From the NCBI RefSeq assembly GCF_014649815.1, contig NZ_BMTT01000002.1:496001-560000 (forward strand): a DNA stretch of 64,000 nucleotides, given 5' to 3'. The notes under the pieces were generated by a model. The model was not told where the DNA came from. It did no database searches and was given only the letters and a program-made list of their open reading frames with translations. This document shows, piece by piece, positions 1 through 8,343 of this stretch (position 1 is the stretch's first letter; the number at the start of each line of letters is the position of its first letter). Position numbers and translations under genes: made by a program. Origin of the DNA: Streptomyces mutabilis (GTDB lineage Bacteria; Actinomycetota; Actinomycetes; Streptomycetales; Streptomycetaceae).

Positions 1-54
1 GGCGATCTGGCCGCGCTGTTCGCCGGCGGAGACACCTGGACAGTCGTCGGCTGA
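1..54 (+). CDS. 3' end of an unidentified protein
   Basis: Only the last 17 codons and the TGA stop lie inside the window; the tail reads GDLAALFAGGDTWTVVG. The frame is supported by G/C-rich third positions and by a strong hairpin 25 bases after the stop. The fragment is too short to identify a family. Confidence 0.6.
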   Translation, partial: GDLAALFAGGDTWTVVG

Positions 55-78
55 GGCTGAAGTCCGGCCGTGGTGCAC

Positions 79-127
79 GGCGTACGGAAGGGGCCCGGGC
101 GTTCTGCCCGGGCCCCTTCCGTACGCC
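79..127 (+). terminator. Hairpin terminator, 22-bp perfect stem
   Basis: Bases 79-100 pair perfectly with 106-127 around the 5-base loop GTTCT. There is no T run, as is usual in Streptomyces. It follows the partial gene ending at 54 and insulates the next gene. Confidence 0.8.
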
Positions 128-153
128 CCGATGGAGACCTGTGGGTTACGTGG

Positions 154-218
154 AGGTAAGTACCTTACCTTGAAGTGGGCACTTACCCTCAGTTAGCGCA
201 CCACTTATGGTTAGTGGT
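154..218 (+). promoter_or_regulatory. Inverted-repeat operator region upstream of qorB-like gene
   Basis: Three inverted repeats sit just before the gene at 247: AGGTAAG/CTTACCT (154-170, 3-base spacer), AAGTG/CACTT (173-184) and ACCACT/AGTGGT (200-205 with 213-218). The stretch is clearly richer in A/T than its surroundings. GTAAG/CTTAC-type repeats are typical of operators of HxlR (DUF24) regulators, which control qor2 through QorR in Corynebacterium. No such regulator gene is visible next door, so the binding protein is inferred only. Confidence 0.5.
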
Positions 219-246
219 ACCGACCCCCACAAGGAGTACCGAGGCC

Positions 247-1101
247 ATGAGCATCGTCGTCACCGGAGCCACCGGACACCTCGGCCGCCACGTCGTACGG
301 CAGCTGCTGGAAAAGGTGCCGGCCGACCGGATCACCGCCGTCGTCCGCGACCGCGACAAGGCCGCCGACCTCGCCGCACGCGGCGTACGGCTCGCCGTCG
401 CCGACTACAACGCCCCCGAGACCTTCGACGGCCTGTTCGCGGCCGGCGACCGCGTGCTGCTGGTCTCGGGCAACGAGTTCGACAAGGGCCGCGTCGGCCA
501 GCACACGGTCGTGATCGACGCGGCCAAGAGGGCAGGTGTCGCCCTGCTCGCCTACACCAGCGCCCCCAGCAGCCTCACGGCCGCGCTCGCCGACGACCAC
601 CGGGCAACCGAGGAGGTGCTGGTCGGTTCCGGCGTGCCGTACGTACTGCTGCGCAACGGCTGGTACCACGAGAACTACACCGAGCAGCTCGCCCCGGTCC
701 TGGAACACGGAGCCGTCGTGCAGGCGGCCGGTGAGGGACGCGTCTCCTCCGCCTCCCGCGCCGACTACGCGGCCGCCGCGGTCGCCGTCCTGACCGGCGA
801 GGGCCACGAGAACAAGGCGTACGAGCTGGGCGGTGACGAAGCGTGGAGCTTCGCCGAGTACGCCGCCGAGCTGAGCCGGCAGACCGGCCGGGAGATCGCC
901 TACACCCCCGTCTCCACCGAGGCCTACACCGGCATCCTCACCGGCGCCGGAGTGCCCGCCCCGCTGGCCGAGGTCTTCGCGGGAGTGGACGCCGCCATCG
1001 AGGAGGGTGAGCTCGTCGTCCCCACCGGCGACCTGTCGCGGCTGACCGGCCGCCCGACCACACCGCTGGCCGAGGCCGTCGCCGAAGCGCTCAAGAGCTG
1101 A
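247..1101 (+). CDS. QorB-like NAD(P)H-binding quinone oxidoreductase
   Basis: Predicted cytoplasmic 284-residue NmrA-like atypical short-chain dehydrogenase, very similar in layout to E. coli QorB (NADPH:quinone oxidoreductase 2). The N-terminus has the Rossmann loop GATGHLG (residues 7-13). The family signatures AYTSAPSS and LLRNGWYHENY follow mid-protein, then SRADYAAAA and YELGGDEAW. I chose ATG 247 because AAGGAG lies 9-16 bases upstream; the reading frame is open further 5' but that part is not Rossmann-like. Expected role: two-electron reduction of quinones with NADPH, possibly under thiol or electrophile stress given the operator-like repeats upstream. It is monocistronic, with a hairpin after it. 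Substrate is inferred from the family. Confidence 0.85.
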   Translation: MSIVVTGATGHLGRHVVRQLLEKVPADRITAVVRDRDKAADLAARGVRLAVADYNAPETFDGLFAAGDRVLLVSGNEFDKGRVGQHTVVIDAAKRAGVALLAYTSAPSSLTAALADDHRATEEVLVGSGVPYVLLRNGWYHENYTEQLAPVLEHGAVVQAAGEGRVSSASRADYAAAAVAVLTGEGHENKAYELGGDEAWSFAEYAAELSRQTGREIAYTPVSTEAYTGILTGAGVPAPLAEVFAGVDAAIEEGELVVPTGDLSRLTGRPTTPLAEAVAEALKS

Positions 1102-1122
1102 CCTGCGCCGCAGGCCCCACAC

Positions 1123-1164
1123 CCTCCTGTCATGACCGTATACCGATACGGGCATGACAGGAGG
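1123..1164. terminator. 42-base near-perfect hairpin between qorB-like and rarD
   Basis: CCTCCTGTCATG (1123-1134) pairs with CATGACAGGAGG (1153-1164), and CCGTAT (1136-1141) with ATACGG (1146-1151); there is one A/G mismatch and a 4-base loop. It lies 22 bases after the qorB-like stop and 71 bases before the next start. It is probably a terminator, though an operator for rarD cannot be excluded. Confidence 0.65.
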
Positions 1165-1234
1165 CCGGGTGCGGCGCTACCTTCGTCCTGGCATGCATCC
1201 GTCCCGGCATGCCGAGTGCGAGAAGGAGGTGCCC

Positions 1235-2293
1235 GTGGCCGGGTCGTCCAGGAGTGAGCAGCGCATAGGCCTGCTGAACGGCTTCGCGGCGTACGGGATG
1301 TGGGGCCTGGTCCCACTGTTCTGGCCGCTGCTCAAGCCCGCGGGCGCCGGGGAGATCCTCGCCCACCGGATGGTGTGGTCCCTCGCGTTCGTCGCCGTCG
1401 CACTGCTGGTCGTACGTCGCTGGGCCTGGGCCGGGGAACTGCTGCGGCAGCCGCGCAGGCTCGGTCTGGTCGCCGTGGCCGCGGCGGTCATCACCGTCAA
1501 CTGGGGCGTCTACATCTGGGCCGTGAACAGCGGCCATGTCGTCGAGGCCTCGCTCGGGTACTTCATCAACCCGCTGGTCACCATCGCGATGGGCGTGCTG
1601 CTGCTGAAGGAGCGGTTGCGGCCCGTGCAGTGGGCGGCGGTCGGCACCGGCTTCGCGGCGGTGATCGTCCTGACCGTCGGCTACGGCAGGCCGCCGTGGA
1701 TCTCCCTCTGCCTCGCCTTCTCCTTCGCCACGTACGGCTTGGTGAAGAAGAAGGTCAACCTCGGCGGCGTCGAGTCGCTGGCCGCCGAGACGGCGATCCA
1801 GTTCCTTCCCGCGCTCGGCTACGTGCTGTGGCTGGGCGCGCAGGGCGAGTCGACGTTCGCCTCCGAGGGCCTCGGGCACTCGGCGCTGCTGGCCGCGACC
1901 GGTCTGGTCACCGCCATCCCCCTGGTCTGCTTCGGCGCGGCGGCGATCCGCGTGCCGTTGTCCACGCTGGGACTGCTGCAGTACCTGGCCCCGGTCTTCC
2001 AGTTCCTGCTCGGCATCCTCTACTTCGGCGAGGCCATGCCGCCCGAGCGCTGGGCCGGTTTCGCGCTGGTCTGGCTGGCGCTCTCCCTGCTCACCTGGGA
2101 CGCCCTGCGTACGGCCCGCTGGAACGCCCGGGCACTCAGGGCGGGACTGGACCGGGCGGGCGCCGGCGTGCCGCCGGCCAAGGACGGCACCGGGCGGGAT
2201 ACGGGGATCGTGGCCTCCGGGGTGCCGGCTCCGGACTCCGCCGGGAACGGACAGAACGAACAACTCGACGCCCCGGCGGCGGGGAAGTCCTAG
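1235..2293 (+). CDS. rarD: RarD/EamA-family drug/metabolite permease
   Basis: Predicted 352-residue inner-membrane protein with about ten hydrophobic helices, belonging to the RarD branch of the drug/metabolite transporter superfamily. Diagnostic are the N-terminal GLLNGFAAYGMWGLVPLFWP and the helix end SLGYFINPLV. A charged, Gly/Ala-rich cytoplasmic tail of about 60 residues follows the last helix. I start it at GTG 1235 because AAGGAGGT lies just upstream; the open frame runs further 5' but crosses the hairpin at 1123-1164. Substrate is unknown for this family; chloramphenicol sensitivity gave RarD its name in Pseudomonas. It converges on the CGNR gene with 38 bases between. Confidence 0.85.
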   Translation: MAGSSRSEQRIGLLNGFAAYGMWGLVPLFWPLLKPAGAGEILAHRMVWSLAFVAVALLVVRRWAWAGELLRQPRRLGLVAVAAAVITVNWGVYIWAVNSGHVVEASLGYFINPLVTIAMGVLLLKERLRPVQWAAVGTGFAAVIVLTVGYGRPPWISLCLAFSFATYGLVKKKVNLGGVESLAAETAIQFLPALGYVLWLGAQGESTFASEGLGHSALLAATGLVTAIPLVCFGAAAIRVPLSTLGLLQYLAPVFQFLLGILYFGEAMPPERWAGFALVWLALSLLTWDALRTARWNARALRAGLDRAGAGVPPAKDGTGRDTGIVASGVPAPDSAGNGQNEQLDAPAAGKS

Positions 2294-2331
2294 CGCCCCC
2301 CTTCCCCGGATCTCCCTTACTCCGGCCTGCT

Positions 2332-2955
2332 TCAGTGCGCTTCGGGGGCCTGCCGGGCGCGGTGTGCCCTGGCCTTCTCGCGGTTGCCGCAGTGCTCCAT
2401 CGCGCACCAGCGGCGGCGCCCGGGGCGTGAGGTGTCGACGAACAGCAACCGGCAGTCGTGGGCTCCGCACTCGCGGATGCGGTCGGCGTACGGGCCGGTG
2501 AACAGTTCGATCGCGTCGCGCGCGACCGTCGACAGCAGGCGGCCCCCCGTGGCCCCGGGAGCCCAGCCGCGGGTGCCGTCGGCCTCGATACGGGCGGCGA
2601 GCGGCGGCTCGTCGGCTGCGGCGTTGACCGCGTCCAGGTGCTCGGGCCGCAGCGGACGTCCGTGGGCGCGGTCCGCGGTGAGCAGGAAGAGGGCGTCTCG
2701 CAGGGACCGGGCCCGCCGCACATCGGCCTGTTCCAGAACGAGGTCCAGCCCGTCCGGCAGCCGGCTGCGGTCCACCCAGGCCGCCAGGTCCGCGGGCTCG
2801 TGCAGTACCTCCCAGCGCGCATAGGCGCCCGGCCCGCCCGTCGTCAGCAACTCCAGGCAGAGCGCCCCCGGGTCGAAGCGGTACGGCTTGCCGTCGTACG
2901 ACAGCAGCGTCAGTCCGGGGGACGGTTTCGGCGTTCTCGTTGCCCGCTCACTCAT
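2332..2955 (-). CDS. CGNR zinc-finger / ABATE-domain protein
   Basis: 207-residue protein with an N-terminal ABATE (putative stress-induced transcription regulator) region and a C-terminal CGNR zinc finger. The finger has the pattern C-x4-C, then FVDTSRPGRRRWC, then MEHCGNREKA-H+, which includes the name-giving CGNR residues. Family members are thought to bind DNA; function is mostly inferred. The ATG at 2955 lies inside a palindrome that also contains the start of the divergent VOC gene, leaving only 21 bases between the two start codons and no room for a ribosome binding site. A leaderless transcript is therefore likely, and autoregulation of the pair is an attractive inference. Confidence 0.85.
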   Translation of the reverse strand: MSERATRTPKPSPGLTLLSYDGKPYRFDPGALCLELLTTGGPGAYARWEVLHEPADLAAWVDRSRLPDGLDLVLEQADVRRARSLRDALFLLTADRAHGRPLRPEHLDAVNAAADEPPLAARIEADGTRGWAPGATGGRLLSTVARDAIELFTGPYADRIRECGAHDCRLLFVDTSRPGRRRWCAMEHCGNREKARAHRARQAPEAH

Positions 2956-2979
2956 GTAACCACTATAACTGGTTACATG
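2953..2979. promoter_or_regulatory. Palindrome with two divergent overlapping leaderless promoters
   Basis: CATGTAACC (2953-2961) and GGTTACATG (2971-2979) are perfect inverted arms around a 9-base AT-rich centre. Each arm tip is the start codon of a divergent gene. On the + strand TATAAC (2964-2969) ends 7 bases before the ATG at 2977. On the - strand TATAGT sits at the matching distance from the ATG at 2955. Both positions fit -10 elements of leaderless transcripts. The palindrome could be bound by the CGNR protein. Confidence 0.7.
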
Positions 2980-3447
2980 ACATCGACTTCGGGACCCGCC
3001 CCCCTGCACTTCAAGATCGTCATCGACGCTGCCGCACCCCACGCGCAGGCGGACTTCTGGGCCGCCGCCCTGCACTACGAGGTGGAGGACAACAGCGCGC
3101 TCATCGAGAAGCTGCTGGGCTTCGGCGCCGTACCGGCCGAGCTGACCGTCGAGTCCCACGGCCGACGCGCCTGGCGGGACCTGGCCGCCGTACGGCACCC
3201 CGAAGACCCGTACCAGGAGGAGAGCGGCACGGGACTGGGGCGGCGCCTGCTGTTCCAGCGGGTGCCGGAGGCCAAGACCGGCAAGAACCGGGTCCACCTC
3301 GACGTGCACTCGGCCGGGGGGCGGCGCGAGGAGGAGGTGGCCCGGCTGGAGGCACTGGGGGCGAGCGTGCTGCGGCAGGTGAAGGAGCCCGGCGGGGAGT
3401 GGGTGGTGATGGCGGATCCCGAGGGGAACGAATTCTGCGTGCACTAG
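2977..3447 (+). CDS. VOC (glyoxalase/bleomycin-resistance fold) protein
   Basis: 156-residue protein of the vicinal oxygen chelate superfamily, glyoxalase-like subgroup. It opens with LHFKIVIDAAAPHAQADFWAA, has the central KTGKNRVHLDVHS segment and ends WVVMADPEGNEFCVH, the typical end of the second beta-alpha-beta-beta-beta unit. Metal ligands probably include H in RVHLDV and E in GNEFC. The start at 2977 forms one tip of the shared palindrome with the divergent CGNR gene, so it is probably translated leaderless. The small molecule it handles cannot be told from the sequence. Confidence 0.85.
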   Translation: MTSTSGPAPLHFKIVIDAAAPHAQADFWAAALHYEVEDNSALIEKLLGFGAVPAELTVESHGRRAWRDLAAVRHPEDPYQEESGTGLGRRLLFQRVPEAKTGKNRVHLDVHSAGGRREEEVARLEALGASVLRQVKEPGGEWVVMADPEGNEFCVH

Positions 3448-4599
<1,152 letters not shown>

Positions 4600-4629
4600 G
4601 GCCGACGTCGACGTCCGGTCAGGACCCGG

Positions 4630-5988
4630 TCAGCCGGCCTGGACGCGGGCGGCTCGTTCGGTGAGGCGGCCCATACGGGTGCGGGCCGACGCCAGTTCCT
4701 CGGCGTCCTCGGCGGCCGGGCCGTCCTCGGCGGCGAGCTCGCTCCACAGGCCCACCAGGTCGTGACCGAGTTCCAGGCCGCGCGCCGGGTCACGTACGGC
4801 GCGCCATGCGGTGGCCGCGCTCTGGACGTTGCCGTACGCGGCCTCCGCGTCGCCCGCGCGGCGGTGGATCCGGGCCAGGTCCAGGGAGAGGCGGAACGCA
4901 CGGTCGGGGTCGCCGGACAAGTAGGCGATGTAGGCGGTGAGTTCGCGGAGCCGGAGCACCTCGGGGTGTTCCGGCCCCAGCGTTTCGGAGGCGTCCGCCA
5001 CGGCCTGCTCCGCCAGCGCGGCCGCGGCTTCCGTACGCCCTTCCTTGACGGCCTCGTTGATACGGGCCGTCGGCTCCGCGAGGAGCGCGGGGGCGGTGGC
5101 GTCACCGGGGGCGGTCAGCGGCTCGTCGCCGAGCACCGCCTCGGCCACGGCGTCGAAGCCGCGGGCGGGGGTGGGGGTGGGCTTGGGTCCGGGACCGGCA
5201 TCGATGCCGACGAGTGGAACGGGGGCGGCCACCGGAACGGGCGCCACCGGCTCACGGGCCGCCACCGGAACGGGCGCCATCGGCTCACGGGCGGCCATCG
5301 GAGCGCCGGCGCCTGCCACCTCGGGTCCGGCCGACGCGTCGGCCCCGGTGCCGGCCCCAGTCGTGGGCTGCGCTCCCTCGTCCGCCGGAGCGTCGGTCGC
5401 GGCGCCACCGTCCATCCGGGGCGGCGGCCCGAACTCCCCCGTCGGAGGAACCACCGTGCCGGGCGCCGCGGCCCTCTCCTCAGTCCCCGTAGCCCCGGGC
5501 AGGGCCCGCAGCGTGAAGGTCGGCGAGGAATCGCCGACCGGCGTCGGTTGCGGCTCGGGCACCGCCGCCAGGCGGAACGTGGAGGCGGCCTCCCGCACCG
5601 GTTCCACCGAGCGCAGGACGTGGGTGGGCCGGTCCTGCCGTACGGCGTTGTGCTCGGAGGCCGTCGTCAGCGGCTCCCCCGCGAGGTGGCTGGAGCCGTC
5701 CGGGTCGACCCGGAGCGGAACGGAACATCCGATGCGCTCGTCGCGGATCGTGGCGAGAACGGGGTGACCGGCGGCGACGGCGAGGCGATGGAGGCGGTCG
5801 AGGACGGCGTTGTGGATCTCCTCGCCGGGCGCCGCGAAGACCGGTGAGCCGTCGACCGAAGCACTGCGCGCGCCGGAATCGGCCGAGGCGGCCTCCGGCA
5901 CACGGACGTCGATCGGCGTCGCCGCAGGGCCGGGCGGACGCTCGGCGCCGTCGTGTTCCCGTTGCCTGTCGCGGCCGAGTCGAGACAT
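4630..5988 (-). CDS. TPR-like protein with long disordered Pro/Ala-rich middle
   Basis: About 452 residues. The N-terminal 130 residues form a compact acidic region of unknown fold. Residues about 150-310 are Pro/Ala/Gly-rich and contain an 11-residue repeat (AREPxAPVPVA). The C-terminal 140 residues are helical with tetratricopeptide-like units, such as EALAEQ-like and GPEHPEVLRLRELTAYIAYLSGDPDRA-type helices. Streptomyces have many such proteins starting MSRLGR. I chose ATG 5988 because GGGGGA lies 5 bases upstream; ATG 6003 is possible. Function is not known; protein-protein interaction is the reasonable inference. Confidence 0.7.
   Translation of the reverse strand: MSRLGRDRQREHDGAERPPGPAATPIDVRVPEAASADSGARSASVDGSPVFAAPGEEIHNAVLDRLHRLAVAAGHPVLATIRDERIGCSVPLRVDPDGSSHLAGEPLTTASEHNAVRQDRPTHVLRSVEPVREAASTFRLAAVPEPQPTPVGDSSPTFTLRALPGATGTEERAAAPGTVVPPTGEFGPPPRMDGGAATDAPADEGAQPTTGAGTGADASAGPEVAGAGAPMAAREPMAPVPVAAREPVAPVPVAAPVPLVGIDAGPGPKPTPTPARGFDAVAEAVLGDEPLTAPGDATAPALLAEPTARINEAVKEGRTEAAAALAEQAVADASETLGPEHPEVLRLRELTAYIAYLSGDPDRAFRLSLDLARIHRRAGDAEAAYGNVQSAATAWRAVRDPARGLELGHDLVGLWSELAAEDGPAAEDAEELASARTRMGRLTERAARVQAG
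5228..5300. repeat. 33-bp tandem repeat, about 2.2 copies
   Basis: A unit starting GCCACCGGAACGGGCGCC at 5228 repeats at 5261, with a partial third copy after 5291. It encodes the 11-residue repeat in the disordered middle of the TPR-like protein. Confidence 0.75.
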
Positions 5989-6341
5989 CGTTCCCCCACT
6001 CATCGGCGGCTTCCGTCGGCGGCTTCGTGCCCGTACCGTCCAGAGCCTGTCATGCCTGTCGTACACCTACCGTCGAGTTTCGCCGCTCGCCCGCGATTCT
6101 CGCGTCACCGGGGTGTCACAGGCTCGTTCCAGCTGCAAGAGGCCCCGGTGTCACGCGCCGGGGCGCCCTGAACGGCTCGCTCACCGGCGGGCCGCTCCCG
6201 GCCGGGCCGGCGTGGAAGTCACGTTGCTGCGGACGTCCGGCCCGGCCTGCCGGACACCGTCGGCGCTGATGCGCCCGCTCCGGGCCCTTGGCGTACAGGG
6301 CACGACCGCGCTCCACGAGGAAGCGTTCCTCCGGGACCCGG
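5989..6341. other. Non-coding stretch upstream of the TPR-like gene
   Basis: No frame here has convincing codon usage or a recognisable product. It separates the start of the TPR-like gene from the end of the ABC-transporter operon, both on the - strand, and probably holds the promoter of the former. I saw no strong hairpin or repeat. Confidence 0.5.
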
Positions 6342-6416
6342 TCACCGCCCGGAGTCGATGGAGACTTGGTCACTGATCCACACGAACTCGCCCGGCGTCG
6401 CGCCGTCGGCCGTCAC
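6342..6416 (-). CDS. Possible 24-residue ORF translationally coupled to ABC permease
   Basis: A GTG start at 6416 overlaps the permease stop as GTGA, and the frame runs 24 codons to TGA at 6342. It encodes MTADGATPGEFVWISDQV plus six residues. The overlap is the same kind seen at real gene junctions elsewhere in this window, but the peptide matches nothing I know. It could equally be chance. Confidence 0.25.
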   Translation of the reverse strand: MTADGATPGEFVWISDQVSIDSGR

Positions 6417-7297
6417 GCCGTGATGTCCTTCGCCGAGAACCGCGCCCACGCCGCGGAGCCGAAGACCGCCGCGTAGAGGGCTTGGAGGCCGAGGTTCCTG
6501 GTCAGGTCGTCCCAGTAGACCGGTTCGCGCATCAGGTCGGCGAAGGACAGCCAGTAGTGCGAGAAGAAGTACGGCTGGAGCGCGTCGAGCTGCGGGATCT
6601 GGTCGAGGATCTGGACGGTGATCAGCAGCCCGACGGTGGTCGCCATCGCCGCGATGCCGCTGCCGGTCAGCGTGGAGACGAACAGGCCGAGGGCCGCGAC
6701 GCCGACGAGTGAGGCGGCGACGACGAGGGCGATGAGGAACGCGCGTCCCAGGCCCTCGGCGTAACCGATCCGGGTGCCGGAGATGGTGATCAGATCGCCG
6801 ACCGGGAACAGCAGCGCCCCGACCACGAGCGCCGAGACGGCGACCACCAGGGTCGCGGCGAGACAGAAGGCGATCACGGTGGCGTACTTGGTGAGCAGCA
6901 GGCGGGTGCGGCCCGCCGGGGCGACCAGGAGGTAGCGGAGGGTGCCCGCGCTCGCTTCGCCGGCGATCGCGTCGCCCGCGACGACGCCCACGGCCATCGG
7001 CAGGAAGAACGGGAGGGTCGCGGCGAGCGCGGTGAAGACCAGGAACAGGCCGTTGTTGCTGATCTGCGAGATGAAGGCCGGCCCCTCGCCGCCGCCTCCT
7101 CCCCCGCCGAATGAGGAGCCGTCGCTCGTCTCGATCTTCACGGCGACGCCCACCAGGACCGGCACGGCGGCCAGCACACCCAGCAGGGCGAGGGTGCGCC
7201 AGCGCCGGAAGGTGATCGACAGTTCGCTGCGGAGCAGTCCGAAGGTCCACAGCGGGCTCGGGGTGCGCACCGGCCGCCGCGTCTCAGCCCGCGACAT
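6413..7297 (-). CDS. ABC-2 type transporter permease
   Basis: 294-residue membrane subunit with about six helices and the usual ABC-2 layout: a cytoplasmic N-terminus, then a first helix (about 33-52) followed by an extracytoplasmic loop with an eight-glycine run. Next comes the MAVGVVAGDAIAGEASAGTLRYLL segment, typical of this family's coupling region. It overlaps the ATPase gene by 14 bases, so the two are translated together. With the LolA-like gene upstream it probably forms an exporter unit. The exported substrate is not evident. Confidence 0.88.
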   Translation of the reverse strand: MSRAETRRPVRTPSPLWTFGLLRSELSITFRRWRTLALLGVLAAVPVLVGVAVKIETSDGSSFGGGGGGGEGPAFISQISNNGLFLVFTALAATLPFFLPMAVGVVAGDAIAGEASAGTLRYLLVAPAGRTRLLLTKYATVIAFCLAATLVVAVSALVVGALLFPVGDLITISGTRIGYAEGLGRAFLIALVVAASLVGVAALGLFVSTLTGSGIAAMATTVGLLITVQILDQIPQLDALQPYFFSHYWLSFADLMREPVYWDDLTRNLGLQALYAAVFGSAAWARFSAKDITA

Positions 7298-8303
7298 CGA
7301 AGCCCTCCCCGGTCAGCGCCACGAACGCGTCCTCCAGGGATGCCCTTTCCACCGCGAAGCCGCGGACCCGGACGCCGGCCGTGACCAGCGCGGTGTTCAC
7401 GTCGGCGAGGTCTCGGTCGGGGGGCTCCGCGGTCACCCGGTCCTCGGCGACGACCACGTCACCGGCCCCCTGCTCCTTCAGCACCCGGGCCGCGTCCGCC
7501 ACGTCCGGCGTGGTCACCACCAGCCGGCCGCGCGCCCCGGCCGACAGGTCGGCGACCGGGCCCTGGGTGATCAGCCGCCCCTGCGCCATCACGGCGGCGT
7601 GCGTGCACACCTGCTCGATCTCGTCCAACAGGTGGGAGGAGAGGAAGACGGTGGTGCCGTCGGAGGCCAGTTCGCGCACCAGCGTGCGGATCTCGCGCAT
7701 GCCCTGCGGGTCGAGTCCGTTGGTGGGCTCGTCCAGGACGAGCAGGTGACGGGGCTGGAGCAGCGCAGCGGCGAGCCCGAGGCGCTGCTTCATGCCGAGC
7801 GAGTACGCCTTCGCCTTCTTGCCGGCGGCGGCCGAGAGGCCCACGCGATCCAGCGCCTCCGCGACGCGTTCGCGCCGGGTGCGCGGGTCGGCGCCCGGGT
7901 CGGCGGCGTCGTAGCGCAACAGGTTGTCGCGGCCGGAGAGGAAGCCGTACAGGGCCGGGCCCTCGATGAGGGCGCCGACCCCGGGCAGTACGGCGCGGGC
8001 TTCGCGCGGCATCGGTCTGCCCAGTACGCGGGCGGTGCCCGAGGTCGGCTCGATCAGGCCCATCAGCATGCGAATGGTGGTGGTCTTGCCGGAGCCGTTG
8101 GGGCCGAGGAAGCCGAAGACGCTGCCCGCCGGGACGGTCAGGTCGAGACCGTCCACGGCGAGCTGTCCGCCGCGGTAGCGCTTGGTGAGCCCGCGGGTGG
8201 CGATGACCGCGTCCTCCACGCTCCCCCGCTCCCGGTGCTCCGAGCGCCCGGGGGGCTCCGTGCGCTCCGGGCGCTCCCGCTTCGTGGCGGCCGGTTCGGC
8301 CAT
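7284..8303 (-). CDS. ABC transporter ATP-binding subunit
   Basis: 339-residue nucleotide-binding subunit. Walker A is GPNGSGKTT, the signature is YSLGMKQRLGLA, and Walker B is LLVLDEPTNGLDPQG, followed by the H-loop in FLSSHLLDEIEQV. The C-terminal 90 residues after GRLITQG form the extra domain seen in drug/lipid exporters of the CcmA/DrrA type. The charged N-terminal leader (about 30 residues) is unusual; a GTG near residue 29 is an alternative start. It lies 40 bases after the LolA-like gene and overlaps the permease. Confidence 0.9.
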   Translation of the reverse strand: MAEPAATKRERPERTEPPGRSEHRERGSVEDAVIATRGLTKRYRGGQLAVDGLDLTVPAGSVFGFLGPNGSGKTTTIRMLMGLIEPTSGTARVLGRPMPREARAVLPGVGALIEGPALYGFLSGRDNLLRYDAADPGADPRTRRERVAEALDRVGLSAAAGKKAKAYSLGMKQRLGLAAALLQPRHLLVLDEPTNGLDPQGMREIRTLVRELASDGTTVFLSSHLLDEIEQVCTHAAVMAQGRLITQGPVADLSAGARGRLVVTTPDVADAARVLKEQGAGDVVVAEDRVTAEPPDRDLADVNTALVTAGVRVRGFAVERASLEDAFVALTGEGFDVAG

Positions 8304-8343
8304 CGGCTCCCTCTCCTCGTCGCTCCCCGCTCCGTGCCGGCGT

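Noticed and set aside
4762-5847. Long open frame antisense to the TPR-like gene
   Set aside because: High GC leaves stop-poor antisense frames; its product is Arg/Gly-rich without motifs, while the - strand frame has normal codon use and a good ribosome site.
6116-6373. 85-codon frame on the - strand before the TPR-like gene
   Set aside because: No recognisable domain, poor codon bias and no ribosome site.
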